From NCBI GenBank assembly GCA_963720515.1, contig OY970397.1, positions 2,356,001 to 2,420,000 of the forward strand: a DNA stretch of 64,000 nt, written 5' to 3'. A program made the position numbers and the translations under genes. Every line of letters starts with the position of its first letter. Position 1 is the first letter of the stretch. The notes under the pieces were generated by a model that did no database searches, was not told where the DNA came from, and saw nothing but the letters and a program-made list of their open reading frames with translations. This document shows, piece by piece, positions 34,914-43,677 of the stretch. Source of the DNA: G963720515 sp963720515. Lineage in GTDB: Bacteria; Actinomycetota; Thermoleophilia; Gaiellales; Gaiellaceae.

Positions 34914-36167
34914 ATGCTCTCCTGGCTCACCAACGCCTGGCGCGTCCCCGAGCTCCGCTCGCGCGTGCTCTTCACCGCGCTGATCCTCGCGCTCTACCGG
35001 CTGGGCTGCTGGATCCCGACGCCGGGCGTCGACCCGGCCGCGATCAAGGACTACTTCAACGGCCAGGGCGGCACGATCCTCGGGCTGCTCAACATCTTCT
35101 CGGGCGGCGCCCTAAGCCAGTTCTCGCTCTTCGCGCTCGGGATCATGCCCTACGTCACGGCGTCGATCATCTTGCAGCTCATGACCGTCGTGATCCCGAA
35201 GCTCGAGCAGCTCCAGAAGGAGGGCGAGGCCGGCTACGCCAAGATCAACCAGTACACGCGCTACCTGACCGTCATCCTCGCGGCGTTCCAGGCGGCCGGG
35301 TACTCGTACCTGTTCGACCGCCAGGGCGCGCTCAGCCTCACGCCGAGCCGCCTCATCCTGATCGTCGTGTCGCTCTCGGCCGCAACGACGCTGCTCATGT
35401 GGATGGGCGAGCTGATCACGAAGCGCGGGATCGGCAACGGGATCTCGCTCCTGATCTTCGCGTCGATCCTCTCCGGCCTCCCCGGCGGCATCCGTGCCTG
35501 GTACGAGGGCGAGGCGTTCGAGCGCCTCATTTACCCGCTGCTCGCGCTCGCGATCATCGTCGCGGTCGTGTTCGTGCAGGAGGGCCAGCGCCGGATCCCG
35601 ATCCAGTACGCGAAGCGCATGGTCGGCCGGCGCATGACCACGGGCGGGACGACCTACATGCCGCTCCGCGTGAACATGGCGGGCGTCATCCCGATCATCT
35701 TCGCGGCCGCGATCATGGCGTTCCCGCCGACGATCGGCCAGTTCTTCCCGTCCACGCAGTCGTTCGTGAACGCGCACTTCACGCCGTCGTCGTTCGTCTA
35801 CATCCTCTTGCAGGCGCTCCTGATCATCATCTTCACGTACTTCTACACGGCGGTCCAGTTCAACCCGACCGACCAGGCGGACAACCTGCGCAAGAACGGC
35901 GGCTACATCCCAGGGATCCGTCCCGGACCGCCCACCGCGCTCTACCTCGACCGTGTCCTCACGCGCCTGACGCTGCCCGGGTCGATCTACCTCGCGCTCG
36001 TCGCGTCGCTGCCGACGCTCTTCATCCGCTACGGCGGGTTCTCGCAGGCGACGACCCGCGCGCTCGGCGGCACCTCGATCCTGATCGTGGTCGGCGTCGC
36101 GCTCGACACGATGCGCCAGATGGAGTCGCAGATGATGATGCGGCACTACGAAGGCTTCCTCAAGTAG
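34914..36167 (+). CDS. secY: preprotein translocase subunit SecY
   Basis: 417 residues with about ten transmembrane segments. Family landmarks include NIFSGGALSQFSLFALGIMP, MWMGELITKRGIGNGISLLI, the cytosolic KRMVGRRMTTGGTTYMPLRV loop and NPTDQADNLRKNGGYIPGIR. It is the channel of the Sec translocon in the plasma membrane. It is followed by adk as usual. Confidence 0.96.
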   Translation: MLSWLTNAWRVPELRSRVLFTALILALYRLGCWIPTPGVDPAAIKDYFNGQGGTILGLLNIFSGGALSQFSLFALGIMPYVTASIILQLMTVVIPKLEQLQKEGEAGYAKINQYTRYLTVILAAFQAAGYSYLFDRQGALSLTPSRLILIVVSLSAATTLLMWMGELITKRGIGNGISLLIFASILSGLPGGIRAWYEGEAFERLIYPLLALAIIVAVVFVQEGQRRIPIQYAKRMVGRRMTTGGTTYMPLRVNMAGVIPIIFAAAIMAFPPTIGQFFPSTQSFVNAHFTPSSFVYILLQALLIIIFTYFYTAVQFNPTDQADNLRKNGGYIPGIRPGPPTALYLDRVLTRLTLPGSIYLALVASLPTLFIRYGGFSQATTRALGGTSILIVVGVALDTMRQMESQMMMRHYEGFLK

Positions 36168-36177
36168 CCGGAGCGCC

Positions 36178-36756
36178 ATGCCGCTCGACATCGTGATCCT
36201 CGGCCCGCCCGGCGCCGGCAAGGGCACCCAGGCCGCCCGCATCTCCGAGGAGGCGGGCATCCCGCACGTCGCCACGGGGGACCTCATCCGCGCCGAGATC
36301 GCGGCCGGAACGGAGCTCGGCCGCCAGGTCGACTCCTACAACGCGCGCGGCGAGCTGGTGCCCGACGAGATGCTGATCGGCCCCGTGCGCGAGCGGCTCT
36401 CGCAGCCGGACACGAAGGACGGCTTCGTCCTCGACGGCTTCCCTCGGACGCTCGCTCAGGCCGAGGCGCTCGACTCGATGCTCGAGGAGCTCGACCGCGA
36501 CATCTCGGTCGTCCTCAACTTCCAGCTTCCCGAGGAGCTCGCCGAGCAGCGGCTCCTCGTCCGCGCCCAGGACTCCGGGCGCGAGGACGACACGCCGGAC
36601 ATGATCCACCACCGCATGGAGACGATGCGCGTCCCGGACGACCTCGTCGCCTACTACCGCGGGAAGGGCAACCTCGTCGGGATCCACGCCGACCGCTCGA
36701 TCGACGAGGTCTTCGACGAGGTGCAGAACGTGCTCGAGGCGGCTGCGGCGCAGTGA
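36178..36756 (+). CDS. adk: adenylate kinase
   Basis: 192 residues, a short-type adenylate kinase. P-loop LGPPGAGKGTQA, AMP-binding HVATGDLIRAEI and DGFPRTLAQAEAL are present. The LID is short and has no zinc-binding cysteines. It converts ATP + AMP to 2 ADP. Its end overlaps map by 4 nt (GTGA). Confidence 0.95.
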   Translation: MPLDIVILGPPGAGKGTQAARISEEAGIPHVATGDLIRAEIAAGTELGRQVDSYNARGELVPDEMLIGPVRERLSQPDTKDGFVLDGFPRTLAQAEALDSMLEELDRDISVVLNFQLPEELAEQRLLVRAQDSGREDDTPDMIHHRMETMRVPDDLVAYYRGKGNLVGIHADRSIDEVFDEVQNVLEAAAAQ

Positions 36757-37520
36757 TCGTCCGCAAGTCGCCGGCCGAGATCGAGACGATGGCCCGCGCC
36801 GGCGCCGTCGTCGCCGAGACCATCGCGGCGATCGGCGAGGCGGTCGAGCCGGGCGTGACCACCGCCGAGCTCGACGCGCTCGCCGAGGAGCTCATCCGCT
36901 CCCGCGGCGGCGTCCCGACCTTCAAGGGCTACCGCGGCTTCCCGGCGTCCATCTGCGCGTCGCCGAACTCGATGATCGTCCACGGGATCCCGGGGCAGTA
37001 CCGCCTGGCCGAGGGCGACCTCATCTCGATCGACGTCGGCGTCACGCTCGACGGCTTCGTCGGCGACTCCGCCTACACGTTCGCGGTGGGCGAGATCGAT
37101 CCGGAGGCCCGCCGGCTCCTCGAGGTCGGCCAGGCCGCGCTCGCCGCGGGCATCGAGGCCGCGCGGTCCGGCAACCACGTCGGCGACATCTCCTCCGCGG
37201 TGCAGCGCGTGACCGAGGAGGCCGGGTTCTCGATCGTCCGCTCGCTCGTCGGCCACGGCGTCGGGCGTTCCATGCACGAGGAGCCACAGGTGCCGAATTA
37301 CGGCGAGCCGGGCCATGGCCCGAAGCTCGCGCCCGGGATGACACTCGCGATCGAGCCGATGATCACCGCCGGCGGGGCGGAGGTCTTCGTCGCGGACGAC
37401 CAGTGGTCGATCTCGACGTCCGACGAATCGCTCGCCGCGCACTTCGAGCACACCGTCGCGGTGACCGACGAAGGGCCTCGGATCCTGACGAGGTCGCCCG
37501 TAGCCTCTTTGCTACGATGA
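36753..37520 (+). CDS. map: methionine aminopeptidase, type I
   Basis: 255 residues from GTG. Metal ligands are visible: Asp in SIDVGVTLDGFVGDSAYTF (two), His in VGHGVGRSMHEEP, Glu in LAIEPM and Glu in FEHTVAVTDEG. It removes the N-terminal Met from new proteins. No N-terminal zinc-finger extension. 4-nt overlap with adk. Confidence 0.95.
   Translation: MIVRKSPAEIETMARAGAVVAETIAAIGEAVEPGVTTAELDALAEELIRSRGGVPTFKGYRGFPASICASPNSMIVHGIPGQYRLAEGDLISIDVGVTLDGFVGDSAYTFAVGEIDPEARRLLEVGQAALAAGIEAARSGNHVGDISSAVQRVTEEAGFSIVRSLVGHGVGRSMHEEPQVPNYGEPGHGPKLAPGMTLAIEPMITAGGAEVFVADDQWSISTSDESLAAHFEHTVAVTDEGPRILTRSPVASLLR
37513..37518 (+). promoter_or_regulatory. possible -10 for rpmJ-rplQ genes
   Basis: TACGAT overlaps the map stop region, about 52 nt before rpmJ. 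The leader between them holds GCGGCC and GGCCGC arms that could pair. No clear -35 is seen, so the genes may be transcribed mainly from upstream. Confidence 0.3.
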
Positions 37521-37570
37521 ACCGGTCGCGGCCCTCGCCGTCCCTAGGCGTGGCCGCTCCTTTCTGTCCC

Positions 37571-37684
37571 ATGAAAGTCCGCCCATCCGTCAAGCCGATT
37601 TGCGACCGCTGCCGCGTGATCAAGCGGCATGGTCGAGTGCTGGTCATTTGCACCAATCCGCGACACAAGCAGAGGCAGGGGTAG
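37571..37684 (+). CDS. rpmJ: 50S ribosomal protein L36
   Basis: 37 residues, MKVRPSVKPICDRCRVIKRH followed by GRVLVICTNPRHKQRQG. The C-x2-C ... C ... H set is the zinc-binding C+ form. The gene is short but complete. infA, which normally precedes rpmJ, is not present in the 50-nt gap after map. Confidence 0.95.
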   Translation: MKVRPSVKPICDRCRVIKRHGRVLVICTNPRHKQRQG

Positions 37685-37687
37685 GAA

Positions 37688-38065
37688 ATGGCGCGAATTG
37701 CAGGGGTTAACCTTCCGCGCGAGAAGCGGCTCGAGATCGCGCTCACGTACATCTACGGGATCGGCCCGTCCACCTCGCGGAAGATCGCGGTGGAGCTCGG
37801 CCTCTCGCCCGACGAGAAGGTCTCGGACCTGACCGACGGCGAGGTCACGAAGCTCCGCCAGTACATCGACGACAACCTCGAGGTCGAGGGCGACCTGCGC
37901 CGGGAGCGCTCCCAGAACGTGAAGCGGCTACAGGAGATCGGCGCGTACCGGGGCATCCGGCACCGTCGCGGTCTCCCCGTCAACGGTCAGCGCACGAAGA
38001 CGAACGCGCGCACGCGCAAGGGCCCGAAGAAGACGGTCGGCCGCGGGAAGAAGGCAAAGACCTAG
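37688..38065 (+). CDS. rpsM: 30S ribosomal protein S13
   Basis: 125 residues. MARIAGVNLPREKRLEIALT and YIYGIG, GAYRGIRHRRGLPVNGQRTK near the end. S13 contacts the P-site tRNA and 50S bridge B1. Starts 3 nt after rpmJ. Confidence 0.96.
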   Translation: MARIAGVNLPREKRLEIALTYIYGIGPSTSRKIAVELGLSPDEKVSDLTDGEVTKLRQYIDDNLEVEGDLRRERSQNVKRLQEIGAYRGIRHRRGLPVNGQRTKTNARTRKGPKKTVGRGKKAKT

Positions 38066-38467
38066 ATGGCTCCTCCTCGCCGCGCCTCCAAGGGCCGCAC
38101 GCGCCGCCGCGTCAAGAAGAACATCGCGATCGGCCAGGCGCACATCAAGACGTCGTTCAACAACACGATCGTCACGCTGACCGACAAGGACGGCAACGTC
38201 ATCGCGTGGGAGAGCGCGGGGTCGGCGGGCTTCAAGGGCTCGCGCAAGTCGACGCCGTTCGCCGCCCAGGTGACCGCCGACTCGTGCGCGAAGAAGGGCA
38301 TGGAGCACGGCCTCCAGAAGGTCGAGGTCTTCGTGAAGGGCCCCGGCTCCGGCCGCGAGACCGCCATCCGCTCACTTCAGGCCGCCGGCCTCGAGGTGCT
38401 CGGCGTGAAGGACGTGTCCCCGCAGGCCCACAACGGCGTCCGCCCGAAGAAGCGGAGGCGCGTCTAG
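38066..38467 (+). CDS. rpsK: 30S ribosomal protein S11
   Basis: 133 residues directly after the rpsM stop. GQAHIKTSFNNTIVTLTDKD, GFKGSRKSTPFAAQ and the final NGVRPKKRRRV are diagnostic. S11 lies on the 30S platform. One-base overlap with rpsD (TAGTG). Confidence 0.96.
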   Translation: MAPPRRASKGRTRRRVKKNIAIGQAHIKTSFNNTIVTLTDKDGNVIAWESAGSAGFKGSRKSTPFAAQVTADSCAKKGMEHGLQKVEVFVKGPGSGRETAIRSLQAAGLEVLGVKDVSPQAHNGVRPKKRRRV

Positions 38468-39090
38468 TGGCCCGCGAGAACCTCGGCAAGAAGTGCCGGT
38501 CCTGCCGCCGCGAGGGGATGAAGCTCTTCCTGAAGGGCGAGCGCTGCCTGACCGAGAAGTGCGCAGTCGAGCGCCGCAGCTACCCGCCGGGCGAGCACGG
38601 CCGCGGGCGCATCAAGCAGAGCGAGTACCTGCTCCAGCTGCGCGAGAAGCAGAAGGCGCGCCGGTTCTACGGCATCCTCGAGAAGCAGTTCCGCGGGTAC
38701 TACGAGAAGGCGTCGAAGCGCTCCGGCATCACCGGCGAGGAGCTCCTGCGGATGCTCGAGCTGCGCCTCGACAACGTCGTCTACCGGCTGGGCTTCGCCG
38801 CCTCGCGCGCGCAGTCCCGCCAGCTCATCCGGCACGGGCACTTCCACGTGAACGGCCGCCGCGTGAACATCCCGAGCTTCCAGGTGCGGCCGGACCACGT
38901 CGTCTCCATGAAGCCCGGGTCGAGCGCCGAGCAGGTCATTCGCGACGCGACCGACCTCACCGCCTCCGTGTCCCCGTGGCTGCAGGCGGATCACGACAAC
39001 CTGACCGGCAAGGTCTTGAAGCTCCCGGAGCGGGCGGAGATCGACACCCCCGTCCAGGAGCAGCTCATCGTCGAGCTGTACTCGAAGTAG
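38467..39090 (+). CDS. rpsD: 30S ribosomal protein S4, zinc-binding form
   Basis: 207 residues from GTG at 38467. The N-terminus has CRSC and CLTEKC, a four-Cys zinc site absent from many S4 proteins, then the S4 RNA-binding domain (LDNVVYRLGFAASRAQSRQL, GHFHVNGRRVNIPSF). S4 nucleates 30S assembly and in many bacteria represses the alpha operon. Confidence 0.95.
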   Translation: MARENLGKKCRSCRREGMKLFLKGERCLTEKCAVERRSYPPGEHGRGRIKQSEYLLQLREKQKARRFYGILEKQFRGYYEKASKRSGITGEELLRMLELRLDNVVYRLGFAASRAQSRQLIRHGHFHVNGRRVNIPSFQVRPDHVVSMKPGSSAEQVIRDATDLTASVSPWLQADHDNLTGKVLKLPERAEIDTPVQEQLIVELYSK

Positions 39091-39154
39091 GGGCCGGCAC
39101 TCCCGGCCCGGCGATCGCCCAGAGCGGTCGCTGAGGAACGTAGGAAAGGAACGT

Positions 39155-40117
39155 ATGGCGACCAGAACTACCGCAATGGACTTCCAGGTCCCGAAGATCA
39201 CGCACGAAGAGGTCGACGAGAACCACGGCATCTTCGTGATCGAGCCGCTCGACCGCGGCTTCGGCTACACGTTCGGCAACTCGCTGCGCCGCGTGCTGCT
39301 CTCGTCGCTCGAGGGCGCCGCAGTCACCTCGGTGAAGATCGAGGGCGTCGCGCACGAGTTCACGACCCTTCCGGGCGTCCGCGAGGACGTCATGGACATC
39401 ATCCTCAACCTGAAGAACCTGATCTGCCGCCTCGAGGGCGACTCGCCCGAGATCGAGGTGCGCCTCGAGAAGAAGGGCGCCGGCGTCGTGAAGGCCTCCG
39501 ACATCGAGGCTCCCGCGGATCTCGAGATCCTGAACCCGGGCCTCGAGGTCGCGAACCTCGCCGACAAGGGCCGCCTCGAGGTCACGCTCACGATCGGCCG
39601 CGGCCGCGGCTACGTCCCGGCCGAGCTGAACCGCGGGCCGGAGCACTCGATCGGCACGATCCCGGTCGACTCCATCTTCTCGCCGGTGCGGCGGGTCTCG
39701 TACGAGGTCGAGGCTGCGCGCGTCGGGCAGCGGACGGACTACGACAAGCTGATCCTCGACGTCACGACCGACGGCTCGCTCGACCCGCGCGACGCGATCG
39801 CGCAGGCGGCCGAGATCCTCATCCGCCAGCTGGCGATCTTCACGGACATCGACAAGATCGAGGGGCTCGGCGAAGCGAGTGCCGAGGCCGAGGCGGAGGC
39901 GCCCCAGGCGCACGGGATGGAGAACTTCCCGATCGAGGAGCTCGAGCTCGGCGTCCGCTCGTACAACTGCCTGAAGCGGGTCGGCATCGAGACGATCGGC
40001 GACCTGGTCTCGAAGAGCGAGGACGAGCTCGCAGCCATCCCGAACTTCGGCAAGAAGTCGATCGAAGAGGTGCGTGAGACGCTCAACGCGCACGGGCTGA
40101 CTCTCAGGGACGAATAG
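39155..40117 (+). CDS. rpoA: DNA-directed RNA polymerase subunit alpha
   Basis: 320 residues. N-terminal dimerisation domain with GFGYTFGNSLRRVLLSSLEG and a C-terminal domain (about 250-320) with ELELGVRSYNCLKRVGIETI, the UP-element and activator contact surface. 64-nt gap after rpsD, with GGAAAGGAA before the ATG. Confidence 0.97.
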   Translation: MATRTTAMDFQVPKITHEEVDENHGIFVIEPLDRGFGYTFGNSLRRVLLSSLEGAAVTSVKIEGVAHEFTTLPGVREDVMDIILNLKNLICRLEGDSPEIEVRLEKKGAGVVKASDIEAPADLEILNPGLEVANLADKGRLEVTLTIGRGRGYVPAELNRGPEHSIGTIPVDSIFSPVRRVSYEVEAARVGQRTDYDKLILDVTTDGSLDPRDAIAQAAEILIRQLAIFTDIDKIEGLGEASAEAEAEAPQAHGMENFPIEELELGVRSYNCLKRVGIETIGDLVSKSEDELAAIPNFGKKSIEEVRETLNAHGLTLRDE

Positions 40118-40124
40118 GAGTCTC

Positions 40125-40556
40125 GTGCGCCACCAGAAGGCAGGAAGGAAGCTCGGCCGCGACTCGGCGCACCGCAAGGCGCTCTACTCGAACCTTGCGG
40201 GCGCGCTGATCGAGCACGGCCGGATCAAGACGACCGAGGCGAAGGCCAAGGAGGTCCGCCCGATCGCCGAGAAGATGATCACGCTCGGCAAGCGGGGCGA
40301 CCTCCATGCGCATCGCCAGGCCGTCGCCTTCCTGCGCTCGAAGGACGTCGCGTACAAGCTCTTCCACGAGGTCGCGCCGCGCTTCGCAGAGCGGCCCGGC
40401 GGCTACACGCGCGTCGTGAAGCTCGGCCCGCGGGCCGGCGACGCGGCGCCGATGGCCTACCTCGAGCTCGTGGACTACGTGCCCGAGCGGCGCCCCCGGC
40501 GAGCGGCCGCGGCCGCCCGCCAGGAAGCGCCGGAGCGTCAGGCCGCCGCCACGTAG
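40125..40556 (+). CDS. rplQ: 50S ribosomal protein L17
   Basis: 143 residues from GTG. RHQKAGRKLGRDSAHRKALY at the start and GGYTRVVKLGPRAGDAAPMA in the second half; a short Ala/Arg tail follows. Last gene of the ribosomal block. Its 3' end overlaps the convergent SRPBCC gene by 19 bp. Confidence 0.95.
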   Translation: MRHQKAGRKLGRDSAHRKALYSNLAGALIEHGRIKTTEAKAKEVRPIAEKMITLGKRGDLHAHRQAVAFLRSKDVAYKLFHEVAPRFAERPGGYTRVVKLGPRAGDAAPMAYLELVDYVPERRPRRAAAAARQEAPERQAAAT

Positions 40557-40987
40557 CGGCCGAGCACGGTGTCCCAGCCCGAGGCGTAGTCGGCCGCCAT
40601 CTCGGCGGCGCGCTCGCCCATGACCTCCCAGCCGCGGTGCTCGAAGTCGAGCCGCGTGCCGTCGCCGGACGCGACGAAGTTGAGCTCGACCTCCTGCGCG
40701 GTCTCGGGGCCGCGGGACGGGTACCAGCTGAAGACGATGCGGCCGGGCGGGTCCCACGTCGTGACGCGCCCCCACTCGTGCTCCGTCCCGTCGTCGGTGA
40801 CCTCGTAGACCCGGCCGCCCTCTTCGGCCTCGAAGCCGATCTTCGTCGTGTGCTCCTCCCCGACGGAGTGGGTGGTGCGCGGCCACCAGGAGTCGATCTC
40901 CGTGGTGAAGAGGCGCACCGCCGCGTCGGGGGCGAGCGGCACCTCGACCGTCTTCGTGACCGCGATCGTCTGTGTCTCGGGGCTCAT
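40538..40987 (-). CDS. SRPBCC (AHSA1/Aha1-like) domain protein
   Basis: 149 residues. The fold is marked by VTKTVEVPLAPDAAVRLFT, WWPRTTHSV and a late helix WEVMGERAAEMAADYASGWD. These START-like proteins bind hydrophobic small molecules, and many are paired with an ArsR regulator, as here. The ligand is unknown. It overlaps the ArsR gene by 4 nt (ATGA), so the two are co-transcribed. Confidence 0.85.
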   Translation of the reverse strand: MSPETQTIAVTKTVEVPLAPDAAVRLFTTEIDSWWPRTTHSVGEEHTTKIGFEAEEGGRVYEVTDDGTEHEWGRVTTWDPPGRIVFSWYPSRGPETAQEVELNFVASGDGTRLDFEHRGWEVMGERAAEMAADYASGWDTVLGRYVAAA

Positions 40988-41310
40988 GTCGGTCCTCCTT
41001 GCTCTTCGTCTTTGCGCGCACGGGCCGCGTCGGCGAACGCCGCGAGCGCCTGGTTCCAGAAGTCGTCGAGGTACGCGCGGATCTCCGCGAGCCCGCTCGG
41101 GTTGACGCGGTAGAGCCGCCTCGTTCCGACCTGCTCGTCGGTGACGAGCCCTGCCTCCTTCAGCACGCGGAGGTGCTGAGAGACGGCGGGGCGGCTCACG
41201 GGGAGCTCCGCGGCGATCTCGCCGACCGCCCGCGGCCCGCGGCGCAGCTGCTCGAGCACCGCCTGGCGGGTGGGGTCGGAAAGCGCCCTCATGCCATTCT
41301 GGTAAGCCAT
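40984..41310 (-). CDS. ArsR-family transcriptional regulator
   Basis: 108 residues, winged helix with ALSDPTRQAVLEQLRRGPRA and LPVSRPAVSQHLRVLKEAGL. No metal-site ELCV(C)DL cysteines are visible, so it is of the metal-free ArsR-SRPBCC type. Two candidate starts exist: ATG at 41310 and ATG at 41292. The first is inside operator 1. Twin palindromes cover the start, suggesting autorepression of this two-gene operon. Confidence 0.87.
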   Translation of the reverse strand: MAYQNGMRALSDPTRQAVLEQLRRGPRAVGEIAAELPVSRPAVSQHLRVLKEAGLVTDEQVGTRRLYRVNPSGLAEIRAYLDDFWNQALAAFADAARARKDEEQGGPT

Positions 41311-41334
41311 TGCTTACCGTAAGCTAGTGCTTAC
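41301..41334. promoter_or_regulatory. two tandem palindromic operators of the ArsR gene
   Basis: GGTAAGC-CATT-GCTTACC (41301-41318) is followed without a gap by GTAAGC-TAGT-GCTTAC (41319-41334). Same half-site, same 4-bp spacer. On the minus strand TAGCTT inside the second site could be the -10. Binding by the adjacent ArsR protein is inferred. Confidence 0.65.
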
Positions 41335-41345
41335 CAAGCGCGATG

Positions 41346-42735
41346 TCAAGCGCGAGCGAGCGAGAGCGCCGCGAGCGCCGCGGCCTGGGCCATCTGCGCG
41401 GCGAGCTCGACGTCCACTCCGTCCACCCGGTCGCACGCGCGGTGGTAGCAGCGGTCGTAGGCGGAGCCGGGGTCGCCGCCGAAGGCCTTCGCCTCGGCCG
41501 CGCTCTTGAGGCCGTCGGCGCCGCTGAAGAGCCCGCCGATCGCGATCTTCTCCGCCGCGAACGCCGCGTAGTCCGAGCGGCCCGGCTCGAGCGGCGTCGT
41601 CGTCGACTCGAGGCCAAGCGCGTCGAACGCTTGAGCGAGCGCGGTCTCGATCCGTCCCGATCCCGGTGGGCCAGGGGGGCCGCCGTCCGAGCCGTCCCCG
41701 TCGAAGACGAACCGCCCGCCGTTCCCGGAGCCGACCATGTCCAGGTTCACGACATCGTCGATCCGACCGAGCTCGTCCTTCAGGAGCCCGGTCGCGTACG
41801 CGGTCGAGCCGACGAGGCCGAGTTCCTCGCCGCCCCAGAACGCGAGGCGGATCGTGCGGGCGTGCGGCTCGGTGTGCAGCGCGCGGGCGACCTCGAGGAG
41901 CGTGGCGACGCCCGAGCCGTTGTCGTTGACGCCGGGGCCCGCCGGGACTGAGTCGAGGTGCGCGCCGAGGAGGACGACCCCATCCCCCGTGCCCGGCAGG
42001 TCGGCGATCAGGTTGTCCGCCTGCGTCTCCCTACTTTCCGTCATAGCCGAGAGACGCACGGTCCGGGCGTTCGCCAGGCGAACGCCGGTGTCGAAGTCGA
42101 TCCCGAGCACGGGGATCGTCGCGGGGCGGATGAGCGTGCCCTGGATGGCGCCGTCGTGGCCGGGCGCGCCGTCGTTCATGATGATCGCGCCCTTCGCGCC
42201 GGCCTCGGCGGCGTTCGCGGCCTTGACGGCGAGGAAGCACCCGCCGCGCTGGACGAGGGCGACCGCGCCCTCCGGGAAACCGCGGAAGTCGGTTGCCTCG
42301 CAGCCGCTCGTGGATGCGCTCGTCGCCTTGGGTGGGTCGTCGAGGCCGACCCGGACGAGGGGCGCCGAGACGCTGCCGCTCCCCGAGTACTCCATGGCGA
42401 CGACCTCGCCGATCTCGACGCCGGGCGCCGAGAGCGTCGGAGGAGCGAGCTCGCGGTAGGCGATCACGTCGAAGGGCACGCGCTTCGGCTCGACCCCGGC
42501 GGCGCGCAGCGTCTTCTCCACGTACTCGAGCGAGGCCTCGTAGCCCGGCGAGCCCGTGGTGCGCGTGCCGTCGTTTGCGTCTGCGATCGCCTGGAGCGCG
42601 TCGAGATGCTCGGACATCCGCGCCTGCGTGATCCCCCCGCGCGGCGCTGCGCTCCGGCGTGGGGGCAGCGGCAGGGTCGGAGGAGCAGCCGGCGAGGGCC
42701 GCGACGACGAGCGCCGCCGCGAGGATTCGGGTCAC
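41346..42735 (-). CDS. M28-family aminopeptidase lipoprotein, frameshifted near its 5' end
   Basis: The main open frame (from 42617) encodes the peptidase. Zinc ligands are visible in LLGAHLDSVPAG, NDNGSG, GGEELGLVGS, NLDMVGSG and CYHRACD, and a PA-like insert lies at about residues 110-220. The natural N-terminus is in another frame: GTG at 42735 encodes RILAAALVVAALAGCSSD, a lipoprotein signal. Removing one base from the six-C run at 42633-42638 (plus strand) fuses the two into an unbroken protein of about 461 residues. Either the gene is inactivated or phase-variable, or the run is miscounted. The product would release N-terminal residues from peptides outside the membrane. Confidence 0.8.
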
Positions 42736-42767
42736 GGGAACTAGGACGACCGGGCCAGGCGCTGGTT

Positions 42768-42773
42768 TAGCCT
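42768..42773 (+). promoter_or_regulatory. leaderless promoter -10 for truA
   Basis: TAGCCT is followed by seven bases and the GTG start at 42781. No ribosome-binding site is visible. Confidence 0.5.
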
Positions 42774-42780
42774 CTCGCGC

Positions 42781-43503
42781 GTGGCGACCGTGCGGCTCAC
42801 GCTCGAGTACGACGGAACGGAGTTCGCGGGCTGGGCGGCGCAGCCGGGGCGGCGCACCGTCGAGGATGAGCTCCGCAAGGCGCTCGACGCGGTCTTCCCG
42901 GTCTGGGGCGGGCTCGCGGTGGCCGGGCGGACCGACGCGGGCGTCCATGCGCGCGGGCAGGTCGCGTCGTTCTCGGCGGAGTCCGGGCCGCCGCCCGAGC
43001 GCGTGGCCGAAGCGCTGAACGCCGAGCTCCCCGATGACGTCGCGGCGACCGCCTCCGAGGCGGCGCCGGACGCCTTCAACGCGCGCTTCTCGGCCCTCGA
43101 GCGGACGTACCGCTACCGCGTGTGGACGCGCGCCACGCCGTCGCCGTTCGAGCACCGGCGCGCGCTCTGGCATCCGAGTCCGCTCGATGAGAGGCACCTC
43201 GCCGAGCTCGCGGCGCTCCTTCCGGGCGAGCACGACTTCCGCGCGTTCACGCCGACCCAGACGCGCCACGACGCGTTCGTCCGCGCCGTCTCGGAGGCCC
43301 GCTGGGAGCGCGACGGCGACGCGCTCCACTTCTGGATCACGGCGGACTCGTTCCTGCGCCACATGGTGCGCACGCTCGTCGGGACGATGCTCGAGTCGCC
43401 CGAGCCGGCCGCCTTCGCCGCGCTCCTCGAGGGCCGACCGCGGAGCGAGGCGGGCGCGACCGCACCGCCGTGGGGCCTGTATCTGGAGCGGGTCGATTAT
43501 TGA
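42781..43503 (+). CDS. truA: tRNA pseudouridine(38-40) synthase
   Basis: 240 residues. Catalytic Asp in AVAGRTDAGVHARGQV (about residue 52), with ALNAELPDDVA and the tRNA-binding end SFLRHMVRTLVGTML. TruA modifies U38-U40 in the anticodon arm. The GTG start fits the leaderless -10 upstream. It stands apart from the rplQ operon, with which it is linked in many bacteria. Confidence 0.92.
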   Translation: MATVRLTLEYDGTEFAGWAAQPGRRTVEDELRKALDAVFPVWGGLAVAGRTDAGVHARGQVASFSAESGPPPERVAEALNAELPDDVAATASEAAPDAFNARFSALERTYRYRVWTRATPSPFEHRRALWHPSPLDERHLAELAALLPGEHDFRAFTPTQTRHDAFVRAVSEARWERDGDALHFWITADSFLRHMVRTLVGTMLESPEPAAFAALLEGRPRSEAGATAPPWGLYLERVDY

Positions 43504-43514
43504 CTGAGCGCGGT

Positions 43515-43535
43515 CCCCACCCATCAAGGGTGGGG
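43515..43535 (+). terminator. stem-loop after truA
   Basis: CCCCACCC-ATCAA-GGGTGGGG, an 8-bp perfect stem 12 nt after the truA stop. It lacks a T-run. The rest of the gap to 43664 shows no gene. Confidence 0.55.
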
Positions 43536-43664
43536 AGCGGGGCCACCCACCGCCCGCCTTCGAGGCTACCGTCGAAAGGCGCGCGTGTCTGCGCCGATTC
43601 GAGCCGAGTTGGCGCCGGTCCAGTGCCAAGTTCGGGCTCGCGGTGCAGCGCCGGGCCGCCCGGA

Positions 43665-43670
43665 TAGCAT
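43665..43670 (+). promoter_or_regulatory. leaderless promoter -10 for HAD phosphatase
   Basis: TAGCAT is followed by seven bases and the GTG start at 43678, the same layout as truA and ferritin. It decides between this start and one further upstream. Confidence 0.55.
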
Positions 43671-43677
43671 CAGCCGG

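Noticed and set aside
43536..43664. Upstream extension of the HAD phosphatase frame to 43585
   Set aside because: The added residues have no HAD similarity, and the TAGCAT box places the start at GTG 43678.
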